Part shown: in pieces, positions 11,928 to 22,560 of the stretch
Position numbering within the stretch: position 1 is the stretch's first letter
Layout of the letters: the number at the start of each line of letters is the position of its first letter
DNA from: Epiperipatus broadwayi
Taxonomy: Eukaryota; Onychophora; Udeonychophora; Euonychophora; Peripatidae
Direction of reading: 5' to 3'
DNA length: 64,000 bases
Assembly (NCBI GenBank): GCA_028023455.1
Contig: JAQFVV010006305.1
Location: 3,961,001-4,025,000 of the forward strand
Made by a program: the position numbers and the translations under genes
Notes under the pieces: model-generated
What the model was told of the DNA's origin: nothing
What the model saw: only the letters and a program-made list of their open reading frames with translations
The model's database searches: none

Positions 11928-12989
11928 ATTAATAATTTTTGATTCTATAAATATTTCTTCAGTGATTAAAGCATTGGATCATCAAGGCATAGATCCAGGA
12001 TATTGTCATATTTTAAAGAATATTTTAAAAATGCAACAGCAACAAATAGATTACATAATGATACTGGGAAAGTCAACATTGAGAAAGGTGTAAGACAAGG
12101 TGACTCCATATCTCCAAAACTTTTTACAGCAGTGTTGCAATAAATATTTTGTGGATTAAAATGGGAAACTAAAGGAGTCAAAGTAAATGGAGATTATTTA
12201 AGTCATTTAGATTTTGCAGATGATATAGTTCTTTTTTCAAATAATGCTTCAGAGCTTCAGGAAATGTTTCAGGAGTTATCAGATAAAAGTAGGACTAAAG
12301 ATAAATGTTAAAAAGACTAAAGTAATGTTTAATCAATTTGCTCAAAATATGAAAATAAAGATTGATTATGATGAATTAGAAGAAGTTAACTGTTACAAAT
12401 ACCTTGGTCAGATTATTAATACAGATGAAAACATAATGGATGAAATTAATCATAGAATTAAACTTGGTTGGAGTGCTTTTTGTAGAAATAACTTGATACT
12501 AAAAGGAAATATGCCTATGTGTTTGAAAAGAAAGGTTTTTTAACAAATGTGTTTTACCAGTTCTTACTTATGGATCTGAGACTTGGACACTTAGTAGAAG
12601 AGCAATACAGAGACTCCAGACCATTCAAAGAAGTATGAAGAGATGCATGTTGGGAGTAACAAGAATAGATCGAAAATGCAATGTATGGGTAAGAGAACAA
12701 ACAAGTGTTACTAACCTCATTGAAAAAATTAAAAGATTGAAGTGGAGTTGGGCTGGACATATTGCTAGAAGAGATGATAATAGATGGACAATTGAAATCT
12801 TAAACTGGATTCCAAGAGATTGTAAAAGACCCAGAAAGAGCCCATGTGTGAGATGGATGGATGAAATAAGAAAGTATGCAGGAGTGATGTGGAGAAGAGA
12901 AGCTAAAGATAGGACAAAAATGGATTAAACTTGGAGAGACCTTCCTGCAGTGGATTGATAATGGTTGATGATGATGATTAATAATTTTT
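11928..12989. repeat. Target-site duplication flanking a LINE copy
   Basis: The 13-bp word attaataattttt is present immediately before (11928-11940) and immediately after (12977-12989) the truncated LINE. This is the hallmark of target-primed reverse transcription and fixes both ends of the insertion. Confidence 0.75.
11941..12976 (+). pseudogene. 5'-truncated RTE-type LINE, 3' part of ORF
   Basis: The sequence follows 44498-45560 base for base over most of its length, so it is a second copy of the same LINE, truncated within the reverse transcriptase just after motif A. The downstream catalytic motif is intact in this copy (ctagattttgcagatgat region near 12209-12227, encoding DFADD). Frameshifts are present elsewhere: a lost Tyr codon region near 12025, an 8-base gap near 12288 relative to the long copy, and an extra t near 12540. 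The C-terminal domain reads KRLKWSWAGHIARRDDNRWT at about 12735-12790. The 3' end is a short run of TGATGA units. A 13-bp target duplication flanks it. It is a dead-on-arrival insertion, as is usual for 5'-truncated LINEs. Confidence 0.9.
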
Positions 12990-14484
12990 ATTAGTCATTC
13001 ATTAGACCAAAGATTATCTACTTAATGGAAAATATTTCTACAGTGTAATTTTCACTACCCAGTCACATATAAGGTAGGGACTGGTTTATTTCCACTTTTA
13101 ACATCTTATTTATGATTATATCTTCCACAAGTACTAAAAATTTATAAAAACTAGTCCCTCCCTTGCACAAGAGTGATAGTGAAATTTCAATTACTAAAAT
13201 ATTATTCAATAGTAACAAGTAAATTTAATTTTTTTTTTTTTATATATTTATATAAACATCATTACATTAATATTATTTTCTATATATTTATATCATTTTA
13301 GCACTAAAATCAATCAGTACTTACAATAAATAAATAAAATGTCAGATGAGATTGATTCTAAGATTAATTTTTACTTCTAATACTATTGAGAGAATGCAAT
13401 CCTACCCCAGGCCTTTTATAATTCATTTTTCATTTTCTATCAAGAATATGTAAATGTATATTTTAATTTATGTTTTTAAAAGATAATTTTTAGTTGCTTT
13501 TTTTAACATATCTGTAAAGTATGTACAGCAATCAATTTCATACATATTTTTTACATTTATATTTTTGATTTTCCTGCTTAGTAATTGCTTTGGATGATAA
13601 TGTTAGTCTTAGCCATATGTCTGAAACTGACTACCCTTACATATTTATAATTTTACTGTAAACTACAACCAACCAATGATATAACAAGTGGAATTCTGAA
13701 TCAAATCAATTCATTTTATTATATTCCACTACATTCATTATCACCAAATTTCACAGTACAATGTTAACCTTGATTACAACAGTTATTTACTTTAGGTACA
13801 CCAAATAAATAGTCAAGGCTGGATTTAGTATACAAATTTATTCTGAATCTAAAGATTTCTACTCCTTCTCACTAATTTATATCTTATGACTTGTTATTGA
13901 TAGTTCCAGCACACAACTGGCATTTCTAATGTATAGAATTTGAATACATTGCCTGTTATGTAATTTGGCAACTCAATATGTAAGTAAACAATCACTTACC
14001 AAATCTATTGTGGTATACATATACAATATTCTTCCTCAGTTAGAAAATATATTTATCTTCATAAGATAATAGCTAATTAACAAAATATTTTTTCAAAATG
14101 CCCAATGTGATCTGAAATAATGGTGGAGAAGCAGACTGTAAAACTAAAGATTCATAGAGAAGACAAAAGTAAAAAAAAAATCTTTTTGTTAAATGACTCT
14201 GTTGTTCTCAGTTTGTCAAGTTGATGCCATATTATCCTCCTCAATAATTTGTTTTTATTCAAAAATAATGTTTTACTACAATTAAAACAATACATCTTAT
14301 TGATTTAAAATATTGAAATCTTTAAAATTCTAAATTCAAGCTATTAATATATCAAATTACAATCTAAATTTCATTAAGAATTTTTGAATTTAAATATTTA
14401 AAAAAAAAAACCCAAACATAAAGGATAAAAATATTAATATTGTAATTAAACTAAAAATAAAATCACAAATTTTTCATAAAAAAC
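12990..14484. other. AT-rich non-coding stretch
   Basis: No reading frame or structured repeat that I can assign. Confidence 0.6.
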
Positions 14485-14689
14485 AACAACATCTTCTTAT
14501 TAGATGTTATATGTTAGACGATTTCCATTATCTATCATTAAATATTGAATCTCTAGAAAAATTTAAACTTTAAAGTTTTCAAATACAAACAACTGCTAGT
14601 AATAACACACAAATAGATAACATGGATTGGTAGATTACACATTGTTTTAAGGGATATTACTCTCCAGTCTTCTTCAGGTATTGCTGGTC

Positions 14690-14775
14690 TGACCAGTGAC
14701 AATGCCAACCTTTAAATTCTTGAATATTGGATTTTAAGGCAAAACTCGAACCAACTGAGCTATTCTGTCAAAGGC
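14690..14775 (-). other. tRNA-like segment in Penelope left arm
   Basis: Read on the minus strand it contains tagctcagttggttcgag-like A-box sequence followed by ccttaaaatccaatattcaa and a weak B box. It is the antisense partner of 16963-17050. See the better-preserved copy at 57069-57150 for the resemblance to tRNA-Leu. Confidence 0.45.
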
Positions 14776-14829
14776 AACAGTCAATAGAAATTTGATATAC
14801 ACCTGAGTCTCATTTTATGTGGATTATTT

Positions 14830-16115
14830 TAATGCAATTTTGAAGTTATGTGATTCATGTTTCTTCTTAATATCTTTTTGTGCAGATTTTCTTTTATGTG
14901 ATAAAAAAAGTTCATATTTCACTATATTTATTAGATATCAAAAAATTTAAATTATTAATAACTTATTTTGACTTTGAAATACTTTTTTCCAAAAATATGT
15001 TATAATAGCAGCTAATGTGAGTATGACCTGAAGCTGTATTTAGAATTTTAGCTTCTATGTAAATAACCTAATTATACTTATGAGTAAATAATAATAATAG
15101 ATTTATACTTATGTATAAAAATATCACAATAAATATTTAAAAATTTTAAACTTTTAAAATGTATTTTGTTAGATAAAACAAAAATAAATATTCTTTTAGA
15201 CTTTTAAAATAAATAATGGAGATTTTATTGATTTTGTAAACTGAAAATAATCTTTCTAATGATAATGTATGATCTTTTTATTTTGATTGTGATCTCATTT
15301 TTTTAATATAGAAACAAAATGTGAACCTTTAAAATTTATTTCAGTAATAAAAAAAATGACAAATTTATTGTTTTCTGATAAATATATAAAAATCAGTTAA
15401 TCCTAGATTTTATATTGATGTGTGAGACAAAGAAAAACATCAGAAAATGCTGAAATCTGAGTTTCATGCAATGAACAACCTCTTAAATTCCAACGAGAGC
15501 TAAATAGTTATATGTCTGGATATTGCAAGCTTTATAAACAATTAGTAAAATCATCATCTCAAAGTTTAATCACCAATTACATTGTCAACAGAAAACCATT
15601 AACACAGCACAAGACTAAAAGTGGTGCTAGTTGTACTTCCTCTTGTGACAAATCTGATTTCTTATCAGTTCACAAACGAATGCATATTTACAAATAGCAG
15701 TAATGATTAAAATGTGTATGAAAAAATGTAAAATTAAATACTGTAGTTAACAAAAAAAGTAAAAAAATTTGTCTTGTATTAATTTTTTTTAAATATTTGA
15801 AATTTTTTACTAGTCATACTTTATTTCCTTATTTTTTTAATGCGAATTTTAAAATAATTTTTTCTTGTTGCTTTGCTTTTATGTGATTTCTGAAAATTAC
15901 AAAACCTTTCCCCCATTTTTCAAGGTAAGTTAAGTTTATTTTTGTGTGATTTTTTAATGCAGGTTTTCTGTGAAACCTATCTACTGCATAAATCGAGACC
16001 CAGGTTTACTTAACTATGAGGATTGGTTCAAATTCTCCTAATTTCTCAAAAAAATTGTAATATTTATTTCTAAAAGTAAGGTTAATTAGAGCCTTTCAAA
16101 CATTATATATTATCA
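14830..16115. other. 1.28-kb insertion inside Penelope left arm
   Basis: This segment has no counterpart in the right arm of the same element or in either arm of the second element, so it was gained by the left arm. It is AT-rich with an open frame at 15512-15697. I see no terminal repeats or target duplication at its edges. Confidence 0.45.
15512..15697 (+). pseudogene. Possible eroded C2H2 zinc-finger fragment
   Basis: 61 codons ending CTSSCDKSDFLSVHKRMHIY. The end resembles the second half of a Kruppel-type finger (S-D-x-L-x-V-H-K-R-x-H), with a Cys pair just before it, but the spacing from Cys to His is too short by about five residues for a C2H2 finger. If real, it is a decayed piece of a zinc-finger array or of a zinc-finger-bearing element. 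It may equally be chance. Confidence 0.2.
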
Positions 16116-16519
16116 CACTGAGTTGACTCATAGGATTATTTGCCATTGTCATATGAACCATTTCTTTGGATTTTCTTCTTTGCATCTTTTTCTCTCTATC
16201 CAATATTTTTGCATTTTCCCATTTGATCTTATGTTTATTAAAATATACATAGTCTGTTGCTGTAGACACATCTGTCTCTTTTCTTTTCTAATCATTAGTT
16301 CATGTTCTTTTAATTACTGTTCAACAGGAAAACTGCTCTCATAAATATACTTCCTTGCACATTCACATGGTATTTCACAGATGCAGTTTTTGTTTGTTAG
16401 CATTTCAAGTTTAGGCTTTGTAGAAGTTAGAATTCTTTGAAGTGTGGTATGGCTTTAAAAAGCAGCTCTAATGTTATACTAATCACATATTTTTAAAATT
16501 TGTCCACCATTCCATACCA

Positions 16520-16860
16520 CACTTCAAGGAATTCTAACTTCTACAAAGTCTAAATTTGAAATGCTGAAAAATAAAACCTGCATATAAGAAAAGCCATGTT
16601 AATTTGGAAGAAGGTATATTGGTGAGACCAGTAGTCCTTCTAAAAGAACACAATCTAAAGGTTAGAAAAGAAAAAAAAACAGAAGTGTCTATGGTAGCAA
16701 ACCATGTATATACCAATTCTTACAAGTTTGATTGTGAAAATCCAAAAGTATTGGAGAGAGGAAAAGGTGCAAAGAATAAAAATTAAAGAAAGTGCTCATA
16801 CAACAATGGTAAATAATTTTATAAGTCAATCCAATGTGGCAATACATCTTGTCTAGAAGT
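16520..16860 (+). pseudogene. GIY-YIG endonuclease relic of Penelope-like element
   Basis: Right-arm sense copy. It aligns with 59040-59320 of the second Penelope element: the block giving KTEVSMVANHVYTNSYKFDC (about 16673-16733) corresponds to the RSVSKITYHVHANEH-type block of that copy. The catalytic Y-I-G segment is recognisable only as DNA (ggtatattggtgagacc, 16611-16627), because a frame change separates it from the downstream part. The antisense image lies at 16123-16446. No function is expected. Confidence 0.6.
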
Positions 16861-16962
16861 GTCTAATTAAACTTGCTCTTGGAAATAAATATTTAAAAAT
16901 AAGGGAGGGATCAGGAGGATTTGAACAAACTGTCATAGTTAGGTAAATGAAATTTCTACAGA

Positions 16963-17060
16963 TTTTTGCCTTTGACAGAATAACTCAGTTGCTTAGAGCA
17001 TTGCCTTAAAAGTTGATATTCCCAGAATCTAAAAGGGTAAGTTTGACTCCTATGATAATA
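16963..17060 (+). other. tRNA-like segment in Penelope right arm
   Basis: Contains gaataactcagttgcttaga (A-box-like, 16976-16995), then gcattgccttaaaagttgat, and ends with a degraded B box (ggtaagtttgactcc). Same place and orientation relative to the endonuclease as the segment at 59430-59510. Confidence 0.5.
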
Positions 17061-18039
17061 TTGTTACTGGTCAGGATCAGCAACACTGGAAAAAGAGTGG
17101 GAAATAATATAACACAAAATGTTGGATAATTCACTAGCCTATATTGCTAATTTGTATATTATTATTAAGAGTTGTTTGTATTTGAAAAGTTTAAATAAAG
17201 TTTAAACCTTTCTAGATATTCAACATTTAATGATAGATGATGAAAATAGTCCAATATATTATAACATCTAAGATATCAACATCACAAACCTTCAGATAAT
17301 TACATCTTTCATTAGACTATTACTAGAATCATGTTATACTGCATTTACTTAACAAGGAAAAAAGAATAATAGGAGCCAAATTTACATTTAGATAAAGGTA
17401 ATAAGATTTAATTAGAATTTGTGAAGTACTTAAAGCATTTTTATACACTATTACACATATTTAAATTATATTGTGACAGTCAGATGATATATTTTGGTTT
17501 AACATTTATTTGACACTTCCGCCACATCGACGCTATATATTTTATACGACAAAAAATAATATGGTGACTAGCCATGACAAATCTATTCATCAGGAGAAAA
17601 AAAAAATTTGCTTTAACTCTGAAATCCCATTTTATAATCACACAAAAAAAAACAACTAACAGAGTGTTAACTTTTATAAATGTAAAACATTTATTTCATA
17701 TATACTAAACTCAGAAAAAAAATTTACTTTATGACACATTTAATTTGTTAATTAATTTAAAAAAATGACCTCTGGCTCACATTAGGAAACAATCTTGGAA
17801 AAATTATACATATATTTTTATATAAATATACTAAACTAAAACTAACTTCTCAGGGTAATAATTTTTTTTTAAAAAAAAATGACATACGTCCCACTGCGAC
17901 AAACTCGAAGCAAAAAATTTTGTGTTATTTAAAAAAAACATTATATATATGTGTACAAATCTGAGGGAAAAAAAAATTCTACATATATCTATTACTTCAA
18001 ATCCCCTATTCCTATTCTTCCAATAAAAAAAAAAAATCA

Positions 18040-18056
18040 CCCCATGTTGGGCACCA
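18040..18056 (-). other. Probable tRNA primer-binding site
   Basis: Minus strand reads tggtgcccaacatgggg, which differs by two bases from tggcgcccaacgtgggg, the complement of the 3' end of tRNA-Lys used as primer by several retroelements. It lies 21 bases beyond the LTR end, a little farther than usual. Its presence is the main reason for calling the neighbouring 2.1-kb repeat an LTR. Confidence 0.5.
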
Positions 18057-18077
18057 GAAGCGGAAATTTTTTTTTAC

Positions 18078-20173
18078 TGTGACAGTCAGATGATGTATGT
18101 TGGTTTAACCCAGTTCAAATACTAGGTGAAAGTACCTCGAAACCATCCACACGTGAGATATTAAATCAAGAATGCTATGACCTCTGCCCTATTTGCCTAT
18201 TCTCGAGGCTAATTAATGAACAAACAACATTATCTGAGACACACATAAATTATTTTCTCACCGGCCACAAAGCTTAGCAACAGAGGTAGAGACATGGACG
18301 GGAACACATATGGAGCTAAATAGTCAAATGTGCAATAAAAGTACTAAGAAACATGTGTTTTGCGTGCCTGGATCATTGGAAAAGTAAAATAAAGCATTAG
18401 AATAAAATTATGAAACTCAAGCTTTTTATAGTTAAATAATATGTTTAATTAAAAACTTTAAAATATGAATAATGATTTAATGGCCTCCACTATTCCCCTA
18501 AATTAATGGAAAACTAATTAGACAATGAAAACAGATTAAACGATATAATATTTTTGCGGTCTAAGTCTTTTCTTCCCAATTTTAATAAAATTGTCAACTC
18601 GAGTCTCCTCGATAAAGTACAATAATAAAAATCTTTCACAAAGCATTTTCTAATTTCTTTGTGCTAGAAACAGAGTTTTAAAATTATTTAAAATGTATAT
18701 AGCTAAATCTAATATACGTAATAAGCTAGTGGCGGACAAAAGACGCGTTATCGAGGAGATCAAGTTGGCAAACAAAAGGAAACTTACTCGTATTGAATTT
18801 TACAAATATAATGAAAATTGGAAAGAGATTTAAATCAAAAACTAACCTTTAAACTTAACCGCAATGAATACAAAATATTTATAAACGTTAGTAATGAAGA
18901 ATAGCGAAGGAAAAAGGGTTAAATATATAGATAGATGATCACACAATATATATCTAAGACTAGTCTAATAAAAAAAATGGTTATATTACAAATATAATTA
19001 AATACAACAATTTATAATATAATTCAGTGAAGCACTTAAAAAAGGGTATGAACAAAAAAAAGTAGAAAGTAAATAGTTCAATGGAGGAGAGATACTATTA
19101 CCATCCTGGTTCCTTGGTCATGTTCCATCGACGAGCGTAGCTTGATCCATCCATCGATAGGTATTTGTCTGGACAATGAAAATGGAAATATGTAGCATGG
19201 TTTCATGAAAAATCCTATAGACATGGCACAGAGTTCAGATCACTATTAGGTGGATACTACGGCATTTTGGATGGTATTTAGGAACCTCTGCGATAGGCAA
19301 AGCTATTTATTTGCCTAGCCAAGCATAGTAGAATCCATCAAATTCATATGACTTTTAGCTTGAGCATGTTCAAACTTCTCCATGATTTTGAAAACAACAG
19401 ATGTATAACTTGTGGAATAAAATCTCAACAAGCAAAAGCAAAATCTGCAAGAGTTATCCCAAGAGAAATCTGAATGAAATTTCCAAAAGGGAAATCTGAA
19501 TGCCAGCAAGAAAACTCTGAATGCCAGCAAGAAAACTCCAAATAACCAAGTCTTTTGTTCTCACTTCTATTTATACCCTCTTTGTCAGCTACCTTCTATT
19601 GTTTGTATGATCTTAGATAAGCCCACCCCCACTCTTTGTTTCAAGGTAATACCTTCTAAAAATAACTTTTACTTTTTTCTTCTAAATTTCTTTCTTTAAA
19701 GTTTGAATTTTATTAATTAAAAAAGAAAGAGAAAGCCATCTTTAATTTGACTTGAATGGGCTCACTAATTAAAAATATACATTATTTTAGAAAATGTTGG
19801 CGGGCTTATCTGAAAATCAAATTATACTAAATATTTTAACAAGATTTTAACAAAAAAAAGTACATGCTTATTTTTTTTAATAAATAAGCATTTTATTTCT
19901 GCAGAATTTTGCATTAACTCATTAACTCATATATATATATATGTTTGACTAATAGATTTTACAAGTAATTTTTATTAACAGAAATCTAATCTTAGAATGG
20001 AATTTATTTAACAAAATATTTAAATGCAATACAAATTATATAAACGTAATTAATTTTAGCTTTAATGCAAAACCCTGCTGATATTGGACTATAAACTTAA
20101 TTCAGGTCTATAATACTAACCAAATATATAGAAGGCTGTGAAGCATGGATCGGACTTCAGATCCATTGCTTCA
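18078..20173 (-). repeat. Long terminal repeat, about 2.1 kb
   Basis: Homologous over its whole length to 32339-34324 (inverted). On the minus strand it runs from tgaagcaatggatc to tgactgtcaca, so it begins TG and ends CA as LTRs do. It holds a TATA box (19576-19567) and a 69-base frame (19383-19315, MEKFEHAQAKSH...) conserved in the other copy. Compared with that copy it has a 21-base tandem duplication near 19495-19540 (ttgctggcattcag unit twice). Confidence 0.65.
19567..19576 (-). promoter_or_regulatory. TATA box of the LTR
   Basis: Minus strand reads gggtataaatag within a stretch conserved in the solo LTR at 32877-32885. Position about one third to one half into the LTR fits a U3 promoter. 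Confidence 0.55.
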
Positions 20174-21939
20174 ATATATAGTAAAAAAAAATCACATTTT
20201 TAAATACAGTTATTATTGTTACTTTTTACAAAGTTATTACATTTATGTAAAACCCCAAAACAACAATAACAACAAAAAATCACATTAGAAAGTTTACTCT
20301 TAGATTGCATTTTGCGATAGTGACATATACATTAAAAGATAGAATTAAAACCTCTTGATTTATTAAAATAAATCAAAATAAATATTTTCTTACTGATGAA
20401 GATTATTTAAATATGAATCTTCAGTAGTTGAGATGTCTAATAAAGTTTGAATAATTGCCTAGACAGATATTTTTATTTTTTATTGTATTTAGGCAAATGT
20501 TAAGATAAGTTGATTCCAATGATAGATACAAATTATACAACTATCCCTACCATGTGATTTAATAAAATCGATGAAAAAGTTTATTTTTATTTTACAAATG
20601 AATTTATTTAGACTTTAATGATTTTCTTTGCATAGAATGGTAGTTATTATTATTACTAATTGCAGTATACTATTTAATAATTCATTAGAATAAAATTGAA
20701 TACTTTAAACACCTTTCTAATTTCTACCATTATTCTCATGGTAATAAAAAAATGCTATTTCAAAATCATGAGTTGTGATAAAAAAAATTTCCATGAACTT
20801 CAGTAGCTAGAAAGAGATAATGTGATCATGATTTTACAATTTTATAAACAATGAAATGTAAACAGTAGGCAAAATTATTAATAAATCATATGATCAGCTG
20901 CTTGAAAATTCATACGACCTCTGAAAAACAAATGTCAGGCTGAGTACAATAATAACATTCAACAACTAAATATAATTTCTTTTTAAACTTAGCTCATTTA
21001 AGAATCAATTCACTAACATTTAACTGTAATTTTTTTCATTTTGATCATTGGAATAGACAGTTCAGCACTACAATTTTAAATATACATGCTTATCTCTCAA
21101 TGTTACCAATGGCAATTAGAATACTTCATGGTCATATAACTAATTTTCATGTATTCTGTGGTATTTTTTAATCATTCATATATATATGTAATGAAATAAT
21201 TTTTACTTACATTTGACTAAACTTATTTACATTCAGACAAACTATCTATATTCAAATAATAATCTTTAAAATCTCAACAGTCTTAAAAACTAGAGTATTT
21301 CAGAGTTAATGACAAGTAATAAATTAGGATTAGACTTAACAGAATGAATGATCATTTAAAAAGAACATGTAGTCTTAATAATGTGTGAAAAGGGGAACAC
21401 AACAGATAAGCAGATGGTGTCATAAATAATGTCAGAACTGAGTTTATGTTTTTCTTTGAAAATATATTTAGTAAAACAATTTATAAATAAAATATTTTAT
21501 TTATTTAAAATTAATATTTATATAATTATTTATCACTTTTTAAAATATTATTTTTACTATTTAATCATTACTGAATATAAAGATAGAGGATTCATTTTTC
21601 CATCATATCATATTCATGTTTCTAAAAGCTCATATCACATAGTTTAGTTTACAATCTTGTATTATAGTCTTAAAATAATAAAAAAATAAAATCTTCTTTA
21701 TACATTTTTTTTCTGTCTTTTTTTATATACATAAATTATTTCCTACATAAATTTCTGTTTTTTAAAAAAAAAATTATAAATATTCATTTTCTCTTCCTTC
21801 TTAATAATTCAAATATATTTACTTGTTATTACAATTTTTTTTTTTCTTTTTTCAGTTCCTGTGATACTGTTTAAACACTTTATTTTAGTCTCACCAAGAA
21901 TGATAAATATTTAGAATTAGTATTACTTTATATAGATGT
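20174..21939. other. AT-rich non-coding stretch
   Basis: No assignable gene or repeat. The open frame at 21429-21647 is a hydrophobic, AT-driven translation without family resemblance. Confidence 0.6.
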
Positions 21940-22560
21940 ATTTAAAAATTTAGCTTGCAGTCATTTACAGGGTGCAGCTCAAGCATGGTGGAAGTCATTA
22001 TTTAGTCAGTCTAGAAATTTCAATGAGTTTAAAAAGACACTCATGAACTGCTATAGGAGTGATGATTAGCAGGAGAGCATCACATATAAGGTGTCACAGA
22101 AGAAAGGCCCACCTGGTGAATCCTATACCCCTCCTTTTGTAAACAAGTGGCCAAGTTAAGGGCCATGACAATGGAACACCAAATCATCTGGATGATCCAA
22201 CAGTTTTCCCAGCTACATTGAGAGGATGCTGATTAGGACAGATCTCAATCCATTGCGCAAGTGGCTGAGTTGGAAACAGTATATGACAATTGCAGTACTT
22301 CAGTAACAAACAAAGAAGGAGGCTCCAAGCTTCCAAATAACACCCCATATAGGAGGGGTGATGGATCTAGAATAATGCTCTCAGATATAAAAGTAAGATA
22401 TATCCATGATACTACAGTAACCATGACACACCTCCATGGTATCCTAATAGAAAAAATGAAGTACCACCATGAAAGAAGAAGAGTAGAAATTCAACAGCCA
22501 GCACAAATAGTCCTACCAGAACTTGAATAGTGAGAAGATCTGGAAGTGGGTCAAACATTA
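21940..22560 (+). pseudogene. gypsy-type gag relic
   Basis: The plus strand from about 21955 reads LQGAAQAWWKSLFSQSRNFN followed by EFKKTLMNCYRSDD, then a stop and QESITYKVSQKKGPPGESYT. A small-Gly-Ala-Ala-x-x-Trp-Trp block followed by F-x-x-F and a basic helix is typical of Ty3/gypsy-like Gag capsid regions. After further stops, YIERMLIRTDLNPLRKWLS (about 22212-22270) resembles the end of the capsid C-terminal domain. The 89-codon frame at 22261-22530 may be what follows, but lacks a CCHC zinc knuckle. No LTRs are seen at its sides. It is an old fragment with several stops; no product is expected. Confidence 0.55.

Larger units (their letters stand above)
14485..17303 (+). mobile_element. 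Penelope-like element relic with inverted arms
   Basis: The left part (14485-14830, continued at 16115-16460) is the reverse complement of the right part (16500-17303). The innermost pair, gaagtgtggtatgg and ccataccacacttc, lies around a centre near 16475. The right arm carries sense GIY-YIG endonuclease remains and 3' sequence, the left arm the same in antisense. The reverse transcriptase that should lie between the arms is missing, so this copy is internally deleted to a near-palindrome. The left arm is interrupted by about 1.28 kb (14830-16115) that has no partner on the right. The same arm plan is seen at 57016-59672, with the reverse transcriptase still present. Penelope elements are known to carry terminal repeats in inverted orientation, so the plan fits the family. 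Confidence 0.7.
17472..20173 (-). mobile_element. Deleted LTR retrotransposon relic
   Basis: In minus-strand order: a nearly complete LTR (20173-18078), 21 bases, a probable primer-binding site (18056-18040), about 520 bases of leader, then the last 30 bases of a second LTR (17502-17472, ending tgactgtcaca like the first). The whole gag-pol part and nearly all of the 3' LTR are gone. Both outer edges abut atat, a possible 4-bp target duplication, though this is weak evidence in such AT-rich DNA. The second copy of the LTR is the solo LTR at 32339-34324, in opposite orientation. I cannot assign the superfamily because no coding part is left. Confidence 0.6.

Noticed and set aside
12554-12760. 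Minus-strand frame over the truncated LINE
   Set aside because: Shadow of the LINE C-terminal domain.
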